A stretch of DNA of 64,000 bases from Amphibalanus amphitrite (Eukaryota > Arthropoda > Thecostraca > Balanomorpha > Balanidae): assembly GCF_019059575.1 (NCBI RefSeq), contig NW_024881586.1, positions 186,001 through 250,000 on the forward strand, given 5' to 3'. Below the pieces are notes generated by a model that had not been told where the DNA came from, did not search any database, and saw only the letters and a list, made by a program, of their open reading frames with translations. Positions 11,880 through 23,271 of the stretch are shown piece after piece. Position 1 is the stretch's first letter. Each line of letters begins with the position of its first letter. Position numbers and translations under genes: made by a program.

Positions 11880-12860
11880 TGCCATGGCAGCCCAGGTGGG
11901 CGGCCTCAACAGCAGTTCGGGTGGCGGCCTCCATGGCAGCCCGGGTGGGCAGCCTTCACGGCAGCCCGGGTGGCAGCCTGGGTGGGGCGGCCTCCACGGC
12001 AGCCAGGGTGGGAAGATTCCACAGCAGCCCGGACGGCGGGTTCCGTGGCAGCCCGGGTGGGCAGCTTGCACGGCGGCCCGTGTGGGCAGCCTACGTGGCA
12101 GCCCAGGTGGATGACACCTCTGTGGCAGTCCGGGTAGGCGACCTCCATGGCCGGCCCTGCCGCGACCTCTGTGGCCGCCCGGGTGGCAGGCTCCGTGGCA
12201 GCTCAGGTGAGCGACCTCCATGGCAGCTCAGGTGGGTGACCCCCGAGGCAGCACGCGAGGGCAACGCATCCCCGTGGCAGCCCGGTTGGGTGACCATCGT
12301 GGGAGACCCGTGACAGCCTCCGTTGTAGCTCAGGTAGGCGACTTCCGTGGCAGCCCAGGTAGGTGACCCTCGTGGCAGACCCGGTGACAGCCTCCGTGGT
12401 AGCTCAGGTAGGCGACTTCCGCGGCAGCTCATGTGAGTGACCCCCGAGGCAGCACGCGATGGCAATGCATCCCCCGTGGCAGCTCAGGTAGGCGACTTCC
12501 GCGGCAGCTCAGTTGAGTGACCCCCGGGGCAGCACGCGAGGGCAATGCATCCTCCGTGGCAGCACAGATGACATCCGTGGCAGCTCAGGTATGCGACTTC
12601 CGCGGCAGCTCAAGTGGGTGACCTCCATGGCAGCCCGGGTAGGTGACCTTCGTGGCAGACCCGGTGACAACCTCCGTGGCAGCTCAGGTAGGCGACTTCC
12701 GCGGCCGCTCAGGTGAGTGACCTCCGAGGCAGCACGCGAGGGCAATGCATCCCCGTGGCAGCACTGGTGACCTCCGTGGCAGCTCAGGTAGCGACCTTTC
12801 GGCGGACCAGGTGACCGCCGTCGCAGCAGCCCAGGTGGGTGATCTCTGCAGCAGCCCATC
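11880..12860. repeat. Minisatellite, about 24-25-bp unit, in the LARD interior
   Basis: Degenerate units of the form GGCAGCYCRGGTRGGYGACCTCC repeat through the region. From about 12190 a higher-order pattern appears, in which blocks containing GAGGCAGCACGCGAKGGCAA recur roughly every 200-300 bp. Open frames on both strands (for example 11802-12221 minus and 11921-12313 plus) are by-products of the repeat and encode Gly/Pro/Arg-rich repeats. Confidence 0.85.
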
Positions 12861-13279
12861 TGAATGGATCGTTTGGCAGTTGGTCTTGCAGCATCCTGGC
12901 ACCCTCTCCTCGTTCACCAACATGATAATCGCCTTGGCTGTGTTGTGAAGACGACCGTGTTTGATTTTGATTCAGTACAACACGAGGATTTCGCCTGTTC
13001 TTCTTCCTCTTCTGCTTTTGATATTGCTGTCCTTTTATCCTCAATACTCTAGAAAGTTCGAGCTCTCCTTTGCAATACAGCAGCTGACCGAGACTTGGAC
13101 TTGTTGTACAGCAGAACGTAGAAGAATTGATATGCTGATGCAAACAATTGTCAAGTTTCATTTTCGGCCTGTCTTCTGTATTAGTCTGATCCTTTGTTCA
13201 TGAGACAGCTTCATTTCCTTATCTTATCTTCAACAACTTCTTCTATGTCCTTTTCAGTATTCGTAAGACCGCTTCCTCT

Positions 13280-13560
13280 CATCAGCCACCATCATAAGCT
13301 TCATCATCTTCACACATCTTTCTTTAGCTCATCCTCTTCCTTCACGTCGACCCCTGCAGCACGTTTATTTCCACTGCTGTCAGTATTTCGAACACCTGCT
13401 CAATTCTTCAACTTCCCTGTCATCAGCCACCATCATAAGCTTCATCATCTTCACACAGCTTTCTTTAGCTCATCCTCTTTCTTCATATCGACCCCTGCAG
13501 CACGCTCATTTCCACTGCTGCCGGTATTTCGAACACCTGCTCTATTCTTCAACTTCTTCC
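13280..13560. repeat. Two tandem copies of a 141-bp unit
   Basis: CATCAGCCACCATCATAAGC begins both 13280 and 13421, and the copies align throughout with scattered substitutions. The unit lies about 100 bp from the primer-binding site, in the leader region of the LARD transcript. Confidence 0.85.
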
Positions 13561-13650
13561 TCTTCTCCATACGGTTGACTTTCAATTCATCAACTTCGGG
13601 TTCGGCGGCTTGTGCCAGTCTACCAGCTTCACAATTTGAGAATTATCAAA

Positions 13651-13668
13651 GCCCCACGTTGGGCGCCA
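13651..13668 (-). other. Primer-binding site, tRNA-Lys type
   Basis: Minus strand reads TGGCGCCCAACGTGGGGC two bases after the LTR end. It is complementary to the 3' end of tRNA-Lys (the Lys-1,2 type primer site of several retroelements). This fixes the element's orientation. Confidence 0.85.
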
Positions 13669-13670
13669 TT

Positions 13671-16600
13671 TGTAGCGAGGGGATTTAGAAAAGAAGAAGA
13701 AAGAGAGGATAATAACTGCTTCCTTGCGGGTAATCAAACGCCTTCTTTGCGGTTGATCCAGCACCGCGGTCCACTGTCGTTCAGCTGGTTGTAGAGGAAC
13801 AGAGCTATTTGCTGCTGGAATGAACTCGATAGTTGAACTGGTAGAACAGGGGAGCTTGAGAGTCTTGGAAAAGATCCCGAGATAGATCTAGAGAGAGATC
13901 CAGATAGTGATGAGATCCTGAGATAGATGTAGATATAGATCCACCTGATAGAGATCTTGAGATGGTGTTGAGATCCACCTGAGGGAGATGTCTAGAGATC
14001 CACCTTGCATACAAATACATCTGATGGAAGATGCTTTTTAATTTAGAGGCTTGATGATTCTGTTCATTGTATAGACCATGATGCACGAGATGCTTCTTCA
14101 CTGCTCGGATTAGGGATAGAGGTATCCGATCAGCTGGGTTTGCGGCACAGTTGGGCAGGTGAAGGACAGGGCATTCGAAGTCCCGATGACCACTGCCAAA
14201 CATATGGGTGGTAATTACATTGATAAATTGAATGTGATCATTCGTCCAGTCACCCATTCCTATATCACTGGCCTTCCCATTAAGAAAATTGCCCACTTAA
14301 TTCGTATTAGCGTTGCTAGTTTTAAGTTGCCCTCGAGATTAATTAGTTTGACTGTCCTAACTGAGCTTCGCTAAACTCCCATCGGCCTTATCCTAAGATT
14401 CATCCTTTACCATTCTCACTCTCATCCTCTCTCTACGTTCGTTCGTCATATATTCACCCCAAATTTATTTAGCGCCCCTCGAATTCCCTCCGATGGCGTT
14501 AGGTGCCTGACTAATAGCGATCTCCCCGGCGAGATAAATGTCTCTTTCCGAAATCCATATGCATGCTCCGCTAACCGGCGACAAAGATACTTACCGCAGG
14601 GCCGTCCAGAATAATTGCATAAATATCCACCCTACTAATTTATGGGATTCACTACACGACCGATAGACTTATGGTACACACATACACGATTTATATCCGA
14701 CTTATCTCTCTACCGGGAGAGATTACCTATGCCCTCTTCCGGTCCGCGTGTAACATTCCCGTTCACGACCCAGGGACCCTAGTTCATATCCTGGAACTAT
14801 CCTTAACCATGGGATTTACTATTCAAGGCCTTACGTGTCCTGGAGTACATTCTTCCCTCCCCTGAGGCTGTCCAGTACCGATTAGAGTACCTTTACGAAA
14901 TAAGTATGAGGACTTATCCGGGACACTACGGCTCGCCTTATCCGCCCTTTGGGTGACTCACCCCTGACCTTCGGCTTCTTGCCTTTGGCATAACTTACTC
15001 TCCACTGCATACTGTGCCAATCTTCCCCTTCCCCCCTGCCGTAGAAACCTCTCACTGCCTTCTCACCCAGTGTTACCTAAGCGGGAAAATTAACAGTGGC
15101 CGGTACCACTGGCGGAAAACGTGCATATGCCCTGCGTACGTGACGGTGTGTCCCTCTTATTATTCCGGTCTGGACGTGGGTTTCGAGAAGTGCATCTGTG
15201 TCTCATACAGTCATGCTGGTAAACGTTACGCCATAGGAGGCGGGCAAACAAGCCGTCTGTGCCTCACAATGCCCTGTGCCAATATTGTTGGAGTAATTAT
15301 TGGCGCTAACTCGCAAGAACGCGAATAGCAGAAACGCATAATTTAACCAAATCTAATCGTAATCTCAAGTCCTAATTGCTGCTACACGCGTGAACCTTAT
15401 CATCAGTTCTCGTATACAATCCTAGCAGACCTTGAACCGCTCTTGATTTAATCAGACATATGATCTAGAACCAATTAACACGCATCGATCTGCCGTCTGG
15501 TTGTGATCCACCGTACCATAGTGAATTACTGAATGCTCAAACGGAAATGCCTCCTTGAAACTCGTTCGATAGCTTCTGATGGGCTACTAGTTACCTAAAC
15601 AAATTATCTTTATAGAGTGCCAGAATATTGTCATAGGGTCCCTAGCCTTTCATAGGGAATCTAATTTAAATCATCCTATTAGCAGTAAACAATGCGCATC
15701 AAACGAAGTGCAGTCCTAGATATCATATAGCATATCATATTTAACTGTCTACGTTCTTATCCCGTTGCAACTTTCCGCAACTAACCAGACTCCTATACGT
15801 GACCTTCACCTACCGCCCGCGCCCCAATTACGGCTAACCCACTGCCCCTGTTGTGGCTGCTTCTCGCGCCCTCTGGCGGCTCAACGCCCGTGTCGGGAAC
15901 GACGATTACGACGGCCGCCGGCCGGCGCCGCGTCGACAGTCGACAGTTGTCAAGGCCGCGCCGCGATGGGCGCGTCATCACTCGCGGTGCAGTACTGGTG
16001 TGTGCGGTCTCTTCGGGCCGGGAGATTCAACGGCTGTGTCAGTGAGTGTGAATCTGGTAAAATATCGCTTCGATATCTCCCTGTTCGACATCTCATCAGC
16101 TCCATTCCACGTAAGTTTTTTTTTTTACTCCTGTCCCATTTGATCGTTTCCCAACAAAGCTGGTCCTTTCTAGTATTTATTCTACAAAGCACAACGATCG
16201 GTACCTATATTAGTCGCATATTAGTTCTAACCACAAACATTTCTACATCTACCTGTTACTCGACATTTCGCAATTTCAATGACGCAAAGTGACCATCTAA
16301 AGTCGCAAAGTGTCAAACCGTCAACCTCAAACCACTGCTCGCAACTATGCACCTAAGTAACAGGAAAAATTCCGCCGTACGCTCAAGCATTCGTATCTGT
16401 CGCAAATCATAATTCATAGCCATATTCATAGATCGATCGCATGAATCAGTCGCCACCTTAAAACATTACATTCCTTTCAAACGTATTTACCTGTTCTATA
16501 ATTGATTTCGACTTCCATTTTAGCTTCCATTTTAGATTACAGCAATATTACCAATGATTTCGCAATGCAACTTTTAGTGAGTACAGCACGAATCTAAACC

Positions 16601-18080
16601 CTTTATTTCACAAACGTTCCAACCTCAAAACGCACCTGGCCATCGCCCATAATAAATCGAACGAACCATCTTGACCGAAGACAAAGACATTTCAACGTTG
16701 TCACGCATCCTGTCATCAATTTCAGCGTTCGTGACACTGAGCTACTTATGTAAATTTTCGGATCTCGCTCTTGGCCTAATCGTGAACTCCCACTGACAAT
16801 AACGGTTTGCTGGCGACTCTGACATGACCTCGAAATTCAGATCCTAACATGCTACTAGGGTGTCTGGACCAATAAGTTCAAAGTAATTTAAGTTTTCCAA
16901 TTCCAATTGAGAGTGCATTTTATGGTAACCGAAAATGTTTGGCAGTCGTCACGGGCACGGCACGCTGGGCAGAGGGGGGGGGGGCAAGGATTGGGATTGA
17001 GCAGACTTTTCAACAACACTCACATTCTGGAGTTCTCTGCGCTTCCGCTTCTCAGTGTGGTCTCAAGCGTCGGCGGTTGTCCTCCGGCTCTGGTCACTCG
17101 AACTGAAGAGGCTTCTCGCGGGTGACCCGGACTGACGGCGGCTCCCAGATGGCGTCTCCGGCTCCAGCTGTGGACTGTGACTCTCGGCTGCTCGACTGTG
17201 ATTCTGCCTCTGGTTGGGTGGCGCACCCTTTTATAGTTGGGGGGGGAGGGGTGACTGCCACGCCCTTGCGACGTCATCTTCCTCTGCCTTCTTCTGGTGG
17301 GTGGGGCCGTAAGATGGCGCCCTCTGTCCTGTTTAGTCACCTTGCTCCTCTGTGCCTGCAATTTTTGGCCGTCGAATCGTCTTCGTGTTGAGTGCTTTAT
17401 CATTTTAGTAATCGCTGGCATAAAACAATCCCCGAAAGGTTTGTGATTTTCGAGTTTTAATTTTGATTCTTCAATTTCATTTTATTCAAACTTTTGTTTC
17501 CTTCCGTTTCGTCTGCCGGCAACGCCCCTTGTGACGTCACTCTTGCTCCGCCCACTGGCCCGGGTGTGGCCGTAAGTCAGCGCCTTCTTCCTCTGCGGAG
17601 ATCTCTGGAACTACCTCATGAGGCCATTGTGAGGTCGGTCACCCGGTTGTTTTGCCAGGGTCACTCACCCTGGGCTGATGTACCCGACAAAGGAGGCTGT
17701 GTGCTCCAGCCGGCATCCATCCTTGACACTGCTCCATGATCTGTTGACATATCTTACTGATCCAGCGCTCCCAGCCGTTATCTGTCCTCGGCGTGGGTCC
17801 ATGAGCTGTTGACAATGTTACTGATCCAGCTGTTACTTGTTGGGGTTCGAATCGTTCATCCTGCGGTAGCTGTCTCCAAAAGCGCGCGTCTTAATGGGAG
17901 TTTAACGGCTGCCCATTCTGTGCGGACAGTGATAGATTAGGGGAACTGGGGGGGGGGGGGGGGGAATTGGGTGTGGGAAAGCGAGCTAGGCGTGTGGCCG
18001 GACTGCGAGGGAGAGGGACTGCCGGACCGAGCCGTGCCGAAAAGATACTACGTTAAATGTTCAAGATGTAGCGTGCTACA
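13671..18080 (-). repeat. Upstream (5') LTR of the LARD element
   Basis: 4410 bp. It starts on the minus strand TGTAGCACGC and ends CCTCGCTACA. Measured from 18080 leftward, about 845 bp precede the TATA box, so U3 is about 0.85 kb and R plus U5 about 3.5 kb. U3 carries a TGACGTCA palindrome (17530-17537). The only differences I noticed from the other LTR are lengths of one T-run and three G-runs, which account for the 3-bp size difference. Confidence 0.9.
17228..17235 (-). promoter_or_regulatory. TATA box of the upstream LTR promoter
   Basis: Minus strand CTATAAAAGGGTGCGCC contains a consensus TATAAAAG. Its placement after about 845 bp of LTR, on the same strand as the primer-binding site, fits a Pol II LTR promoter. 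The start site would lie near 17200. Confidence 0.7.
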
Positions 18081-18084
18081 GAGC

Positions 18085-19160
18085 GTCAGCAGCGCGGCCC
18101 ACAACGCGTCGGCGCCAGCGCACGCAGCTGTTGGCACTCGGCAGCCGGTGTTGCGACTTAACGGCCGGCCGGCCCCATGAAGGAGAAGCTCTTGCTGAAG
18201 CTTTGTGATCGCCTCATAGCCGCCTTGGATGTCATCTTTCTTGGCAGATCCATCCGTTCAGATGGTACGGTGCAGTCTGGATAAAGGACGAAGTCCAACG
18301 CCGCTAACCCCGCGACGGCCACCCCAGAACGTGGCCGCAGACCGAACGGGCGTGAGGGCCGTAAGGGCCACCCCGCCATCCGGTAGGTGGCTGAGCAGCT
18401 GGGCGGCGGCCGCGCTGAGATGAAGTCCCAAACCGCCATGTCGCCATCACCGCCATCACCATTGCTGCAGCTGTTCCCAACCGCCTCCATTGCCGCCGTT
18501 GTCAGGTATTGCCAGCAGCCGCGCCGCGGGATGTCAGAAGCCGCGCCTCCAGCGCCCCTCTCCGCACGTGTGCAGGTGCTCTGCGGCCGCCGGGTCCGAC
18601 GTCCAGGCAGAACATGATATTTCCATGCTGCTCCGACGGTGGGCTGGTCTTGTTTGGGTGTTCCTCCACTGTGACGTCGGTCACGCCTACCCCGGCCAGG
18701 GCGCAGAGGCCGACGTCTCACCATCCGGTTGCGGTCCTCAGTCGGGTCGCAACGTGTGCCTCTACCGCAGCGTGGAGCGCGCTCCCGCTGGGCAGCGATA
18801 CAGCCAAACGTAACATGCGGGCGGCCAGCGCTGCGCCGGACAGCGGACCCATGCAGGGGGTATGCCGGTCTCGGCCATTAGCGGGGTCGTCGGGGCCGAG
18901 GCTGTACATACAGCTGGTGACCGCGTGAGCCGCCAATCGAAGCTCACGGCTTATAAGCTCGACGCGGGCATCACACGTTGTCCCGATGGGAGCTCCACGA
19001 CGCCGCCGCGAACTCCAGCAGCGCGGCTCGCAGCGCGAAGACCGGTACGGACGGCCGGGGCGCAAACGGCGTGCGGGAGTCGCAGGCGACGGAAGACGTT
19101 CTGCGGACAGAAAGGGTTGGGCATAAGCTGGTCGGCAGGACACTCTTGAGCCGAGCCTTT
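18085..19160 (-). pseudogene. CpG-rich, coding-like stretch, possible gene fragment
   Basis: I do not recognise a protein. On the minus strand, frames with coding-like composition abut. One contains ALRAALLEFAAASWSSHRDN (about 19010-18960). A second, in another frame, continues RVELISRELRLAAHAVTSCM down to about 18720 and includes SGAALAARMLRLAV. A third short frame near 18500-18684 has TVEEHPNKTSPPSEQHG. Frame changes and stops argue against one intact exon. Base composition is far more GC-rich than the flanks, and the stretch lies inside the large TIR insertion, so a captured gene fragment is possible. Plus-strand frames also exist, so strand is uncertain. Confidence 0.25.
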
Positions 19161-20699
19161 GATGTAATTACAGATGATCCAGAAGCATGCACAAAAATTC
19201 ATGACACACTATTCCCATTTATGTATTTGCTACATATGATATGATATACCAGCTCATGATCAGTGACGCATTCTGGGCAATATGTTCTAAAGTGAAGTAA
19301 CTGAAGTTACAATTGACAGCTTAAAAAAAACACACACACGCACACACATTCGATAGCTTATGAGAATAACATGCCTTGTCTGTTTAATGCAGGAAAATAT
19401 TTTTCACTTTTTTAGAAACAGCAAAACCGTTGTCAACATGCCATGTCAACTATCTAAACAATTTTTATGGAAACTGCTCTAGCTAGCTTAAAGTTCCACA
19501 ACGTTTCCGGAGCACTGCACCCAAACTCAGTTCATGTTGCAAGAAAAAACAGTAATAATGCCTCCTAATTTTGAATGAAATATAGGTATGAGTAATTTGA
19601 TTTGGAAATTGGAAAGCAACAAATTTCCGCACATCATTTTAGCAAAATTACTATTTTCTTCAGCCACCAGGTTTTGCACAAAACTATAGTAAACTTTATG
19701 ATCTAGTTTACACCAAACCAAAGCCCCTTTTAACAAATGTTGAATAAATTTTAACAATTTTAAAAAATGTATCGTGGAAAAAATGAAAAGTGTAGATTTG
19801 TAAAGCCGGGATATTTCACGGATTAGGCACTTAAAGAAATATCTTCACCTTTCTTTGAGCCACCAGCCTTCACCAAGTTTTACACGAATGTAGTGAACCA
19901 GACAATGTGGCAACTCAAAATTGTGATGGTTTGAGATAATTATAACGGTAAAAGAAAAAGCAACACAAGGTTCCTTACCCTCGCTTTTTTCACTAGTCCA
20001 GATGAGGCTTCAACTGTTGCCGACCTGAGGAGCTATAGGGACTTGAGCTTTCCAAAACTCAATTTCTAAGGGCACTGAGCAGTGTTTGGGTTTCACACGT
20101 ATGCGATCGTAAGTTATATTAAGTTAAAGCAAGCAAAGCAAAGCATGATGCCCCGCGCGTCCACCCGCGACCACGTCCCGCGTCCGACTCCCGACCGCCG
20201 CGTGACCCGAGGCTCCCGGCGGTCACGTGACCTACCGGCCGGGACTGCAAACGGCCTTCAACACCATTCTTGTATGACGTCATATCCTACTGAGGTGCTG
20301 ATTGGTTATTTCCACCGTAGTTATTTTTGTTTCATTGTTTTGCGTGTTTTTCTTATGTGAAATGTAATTAAAAAATTTGCCATATTTTAATCGCCATTAA
20401 AACATAACTCAATACGCATAAAAGAAAGCTCGATATATACTTTCCTTGTTTTTAAGAATTCCGGAATTAGATACCCGAGGGAGTAAAGTTGCCACGCTGA
20501 TTTGATACCTCATAGTCGAAAGGTGGGCTACTAGAACCAAAAATTGCTGTGTTTGTAAATAAATAAGTGATTTGAGGGCAAAAAATGCCCGGATTTAAAC
20601 TTCTAAAATTATTTTGAACATAAAATATTTCAGTTTGAGGGATGTTAAGGCCTCAAAGGGTAGGTACTTTTTAGGTATTAAATAAGTTCCTCTGCGAAA
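19161..20699. other. Right arm of the large TIR insertion, no gene seen
   Basis: AT-rich with a CA microsatellite near 19329-19348 and a GC-rich island at about 20150-20250. No recognisable ORF. Confidence 0.4.
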
Positions 20700-20810
20700 G
20701 TTCCGTCGTGAAAACGGCCAATATGAAGATATTTGCTTTAAAAGAGATTAGGTGCAGATTTGGTCAAATCAGGTGCACTCGCCGGATAGACCGTCGTGAA
20801 AACGGCTAAT

Positions 20811-21620
20811 AGAAATCAAATAGTGTGTGCGGTTTCACTATAATTTATTGTGCTTTTGAGCAAAACACAAGGCCTTTTACTGTCCGTTCTGTGTTGCAAT
20901 ATTTTGCGACAGAGGCTACGAGGGATGGATCAAATCAATGCACAAAAATATTCCTATGAATGCCGTCAATCATTCAAATTATGCGTTCGTCTGTAACACG
21001 AGGCTAACTAACTAGTAAATGACTACATGCATGATGTACTATGTAGGCCTCTAAGTGAGCAATAACTCATCATGTTCAACCAATGATGAATAGCCCTTCA
21101 TTTTCAGCCCACAAAGGCCTTTAGGACGGCCCTGACAATCAGTGAAATGAATGTCGTGCGGGCTCCGATGGAACCTTTTATCGTGTTCGAATTCCCCGCG
21201 CTGGATTGTAAAGACAACAGGGTGGACGAAAGAAAATCGACGAAGGATTGCGGGTGCAATTGATGTCTCTCTGATATTTTAATGCCATGTACTTAGCCGT
21301 TCGACCATGACTCAAAGCCTAGGCACTAATGCACTATGAAACGATTAGGCGGGGGTTGTCACCCGGCCAACAACTCTACGGCAATGCTGCCCGACTCGCA
21401 GTAGTTTCCACTGACTGGTTGCAAGTCGCGGCGGTGAGACTGCCGACACCCAGTCTCGCCCGACGGCCTAGACGCAAGATAGCCTTAGAGTTGATTTGAC
21501 AATATTCTTTTACATTCCCAAGCTCATTAAGTCTGGTGCTGAGGTGGAAAGTTGCAGCTGTTCCTACCGTCACGTGCGCAAGCCTACCACCTATCGAAGC
21601 CGCAGCCGCGCTGCCCAGCC
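20811..21620. other. Upstream region of the plus-strand lectin-like gene
   Basis: No ORF or repeat boundary recognised. The transcription start of the downstream gene is not evident. Homology to the second lectin-like gene begins only about 27 bp before the ATG. Confidence 0.35.
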
Positions 21621-22571
21621 ATGCGCCCCCGTCTGGCCGCCGTGCTCGCCGTGCTAGTGGCCGCGGCGCTGGCCTCCGAGCGGTTCCAGCTCGGCGTCGG
21701 TCCCCGTCCGTCCGTCTGGCTGCAGCAGCCGGCCGCTCCGTCGCTGGTGAGCTGCGCGGCCCGCTGCCGACAGCTGGGCAGCTGCCGGCTGCTGGTCTGG
21801 GAGAGCGGCAGCTGCCGGCTGGCGGACGGCGACAGCACCTCCGCGGCGACCGAGGGGCCCGAGATCGCTCTCTACCGACGTTCTGACACTCTTGTATCGG
21901 TCTCGGGTACTCTGAGTCCTACAGCAGGCGCTGGTATTTCGACAGCGTCTAGCTCGATCACGACTGAAGGTCAGACTGCATCTACTATATCGACTACAGA
22001 GATCCCTGCGTCTACCACGACCTCGACAAGCGAAGTGTCCACAACGTCCCCGTCCACCTCAACCATCGCTCCAGCTTCCACTACCGCAACGTCAACAGAT
22101 GTCCCCACGACCACTACGTCTTCTACAGCCCAGCCTACGACGGTTACCACTACGACTACAACCAGTCCGTGTCCCTCCGGTTTCACACTGGTGGACGGCC
22201 ACTGCTATTGTCACAAGACCACTGATTCCGCTCTGAACTTTGACGGCGCCCGGGCGATGTGTTCTTCACTGGCTAGTGGCGGGGAGCTGGGGGGTCTCTA
22301 CACGACAGCACACCTCGAGTTCTTCGAACAGCACCCGGACCGCCCAAACACGCAGCAGTGGATCGGACTCCAGGTACCTCGTTTTACCACTCAATTCAAG
22401 AACCTTATGGACGGCTCTCGCCCGGACATTCCTAACTTCAGTGACCTTCTCGAAGGTTCCTATATCAATATGCAGCTTAGCCTTCCGGCTGGCCTGACAA
22501 GAGGAACACTGCTGAGAACTGCTGCTTCAACTGAGCTGTCGGCTGCTGTCTGTGAGGCTCCCATCAACTAG
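21621..22571 (+). CDS. Secreted PAN/Apple-like, mucin-linked C-type-lectin-like protein (copy 1)
   Basis: 316 codons in one exon. I chose the ATG at 21621 because it starts a clean signal peptide (MRPRLAAVLAVLVAAALASE). Residues about 22-90 form a Cys-rich PAN/Apple-like module (VSCAARCRQLGSCRLLV). Residues about 95-195 are almost all Thr/Ser/Pro/Ala, a likely O-glycosylated mucin stalk. Residues about 200-316 form a C-type-lectin-like domain starting CPSGFTLVDGHCYCH, with the conserved WIGL and terminal VCEAP. No EPN or QPD sugar-specificity motif and no WND are visible, so calcium-dependent sugar binding is doubtful. It is paralogous to 32266-33414 in inverted orientation. A role in secreted recognition or adhesion is inference. 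Confidence 0.8.
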   Translation: MRPRLAAVLAVLVAAALASERFQLGVGPRPSVWLQQPAAPSLVSCAARCRQLGSCRLLVWESGSCRLADGDSTSAATEGPEIALYRRSDTLVSVSGTLSPTAGAGISTASSSITTEGQTASTISTTEIPASTTTSTSEVSTTSPSTSTIAPASTTATSTDVPTTTTSSTAQPTTVTTTTTTSPCPSGFTLVDGHCYCHKTTDSALNFDGARAMCSSLASGGELGGLYTTAHLEFFEQHPDRPNTQQWIGLQVPRFTTQFKNLMDGSRPDIPNFSDLLEGSYINMQLSLPAGLTRGTLLRTAASTELSAAVCEAPIN

Positions 22572-22944
22572 ACGGAACTACAGAGCAGCATTCTGCGATC
22601 CATTTTGGACTGGTGAGAAGTAAGACACAACGTCACATCAATCCGCCGGAGAGTGCTACTTCAATTTAAAAGAAGATTTAGTTCGAACCTTTTGAATGGA
22701 AGGATTCACAAGGACAGAGCCCCCGTTAAGCGAAGGTTGTTGCGTTGACCCTGCCCTCTACCCTCCGATCGCGCAATGCCGGTTCTATGGCAAAATTTGG
22801 AGTCCAAAGTTAAACGTGCACACAAAGGGGCGCAGCCGGTCCCCTCACTAACTTCGACTGGCCTCGGCCTGCCACTAACCGCAACTATACCTATCAGGAG
22901 GCTCATAAACGTCGAGCGCCCGTCACGCTTCGAGCCCGGACTGT

Positions 22945-23010
22945 TATAACCGAGAACGCGCGCCCTCAACACGCGGAGTGCAATGCTCTACCGACTGGGC
23001 TACATAGGTG
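22945..23010 (-). repeat. tRNA-like sequence (SINE head or tRNA pseudogene)
   Basis: Minus strand shows a good A box (TAGCCCAGTCGG, 23002-22991) in the context AGCCCAGTCGGTAGAGCA. It is followed by a degenerate T-arm-like GCGCGTTCTCGGTTAT. No complete cloverleaf is apparent. Downstream minus-strand sequence to about 22700 may be the body of a tRNA-derived SINE, but I cannot see its 3' end. Confidence 0.4.
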
Positions 23011-23112
23011 ATGCATCGTAACTATTTACAAAACTAGTTATTTATGTTTAGGTATGACACACACAGAAATGTCCTTAATTATTACGTCTTTGCTTGGACG
23101 TCATGTCTATGT

Positions 23113-23155
23113 AACCGGATCAGGTTAAAACCGGATCAGGTTATAACCGGATCAG
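23113..23155. repeat. Short tandem repeat of AACCGGATCAGGTTA
   Basis: Almost three copies of a 14-16-bp unit abut the left end of the following MITE. Confidence 0.7.
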
Positions 23156-23271
23156 GGGCCGTATTCACGTCGACTTCGTAAGTCGATTTTCTTTCGTAAG
23201 TATAATTTGGTATTCACGTCGACACTTCTTAAGTTTTTATCAACGGAGTTCACGTGAATAAAAAAATTTAC

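Larger units (their letters stand above)
7201..18080 (-). mobile_element. LARD-type non-autonomous LTR retrotransposon
   Basis: Two direct repeats (7201-11607 and 13671-18080) start TGTAGC and end GCTACA and are flanked by a 4-bp duplication GAGC (7197-7200 and 18081-18084). On the minus strand a tRNA-Lys-type primer-binding site lies two bases after the upstream LTR, and TATAAAAG boxes sit in the LTRs, so transcription is leftward. The internal domain is only 2.06 kb and holds minisatellite DNA with no gag, protease, RT or integrase. Very long LTRs around a short non-coding interior match the LARD class. A 4-bp duplication fits a Ty3/Gypsy-type integrase acting in trans, which is inference. 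Confidence 0.9.
5832..20719. mobile_element. Large TIR insertion (GGCCGTTTTCACGACGGAA), about 4 kb plus a nested LTR element
   Basis: Ends GGCCGTTTTCACGACGGAA (5832) and its reverse complement (to 20719) are flanked by AAT (5829-5831, 20720-20722). The inverted repeat continues imperfectly inward (ATTTGATACC versus ATTTAATACC). Without the LTR retrotransposon at 7201-18080 it would be about 4 kb. Its termini resemble those of the MITE it entered, so both probably used the same transposase family. Three-base A/T target duplications are seen in PIF/Harbinger-type elements, but that assignment is inference. No transposase ORF is seen. Confidence 0.6.
5641..20807. mobile_element. 276-bp MITE (AGCCGTTTTCACGACGG ends) split by a 14.9-kb insertion
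   Basis: The left part is 5641-5831 and the right part 20723-20807. The outer ends are AGCCGTTTTCACGACGG and its inverse, flanked by AAT (5638-5640 and 20808-20810). The joined parts align with the other copy at 25951-30081. That copy carries its own insertion at a different internal point, so each copy shows the intact sequence across the other's insertion site. Confidence 0.8.

Noticed and set aside
11802-12859. Long Gly/Pro/Arg-rich ORFs on both strands
   Set aside because: By-products of the 24-25-bp minisatellite; all frames are open and no collagen-like or other domain exists.
21971-22186. Val-rich ORF antisense to the lectin stalk (also 32645-33025)
   Set aside because: Shadow of the Thr/Ser codons on the opposite strand.
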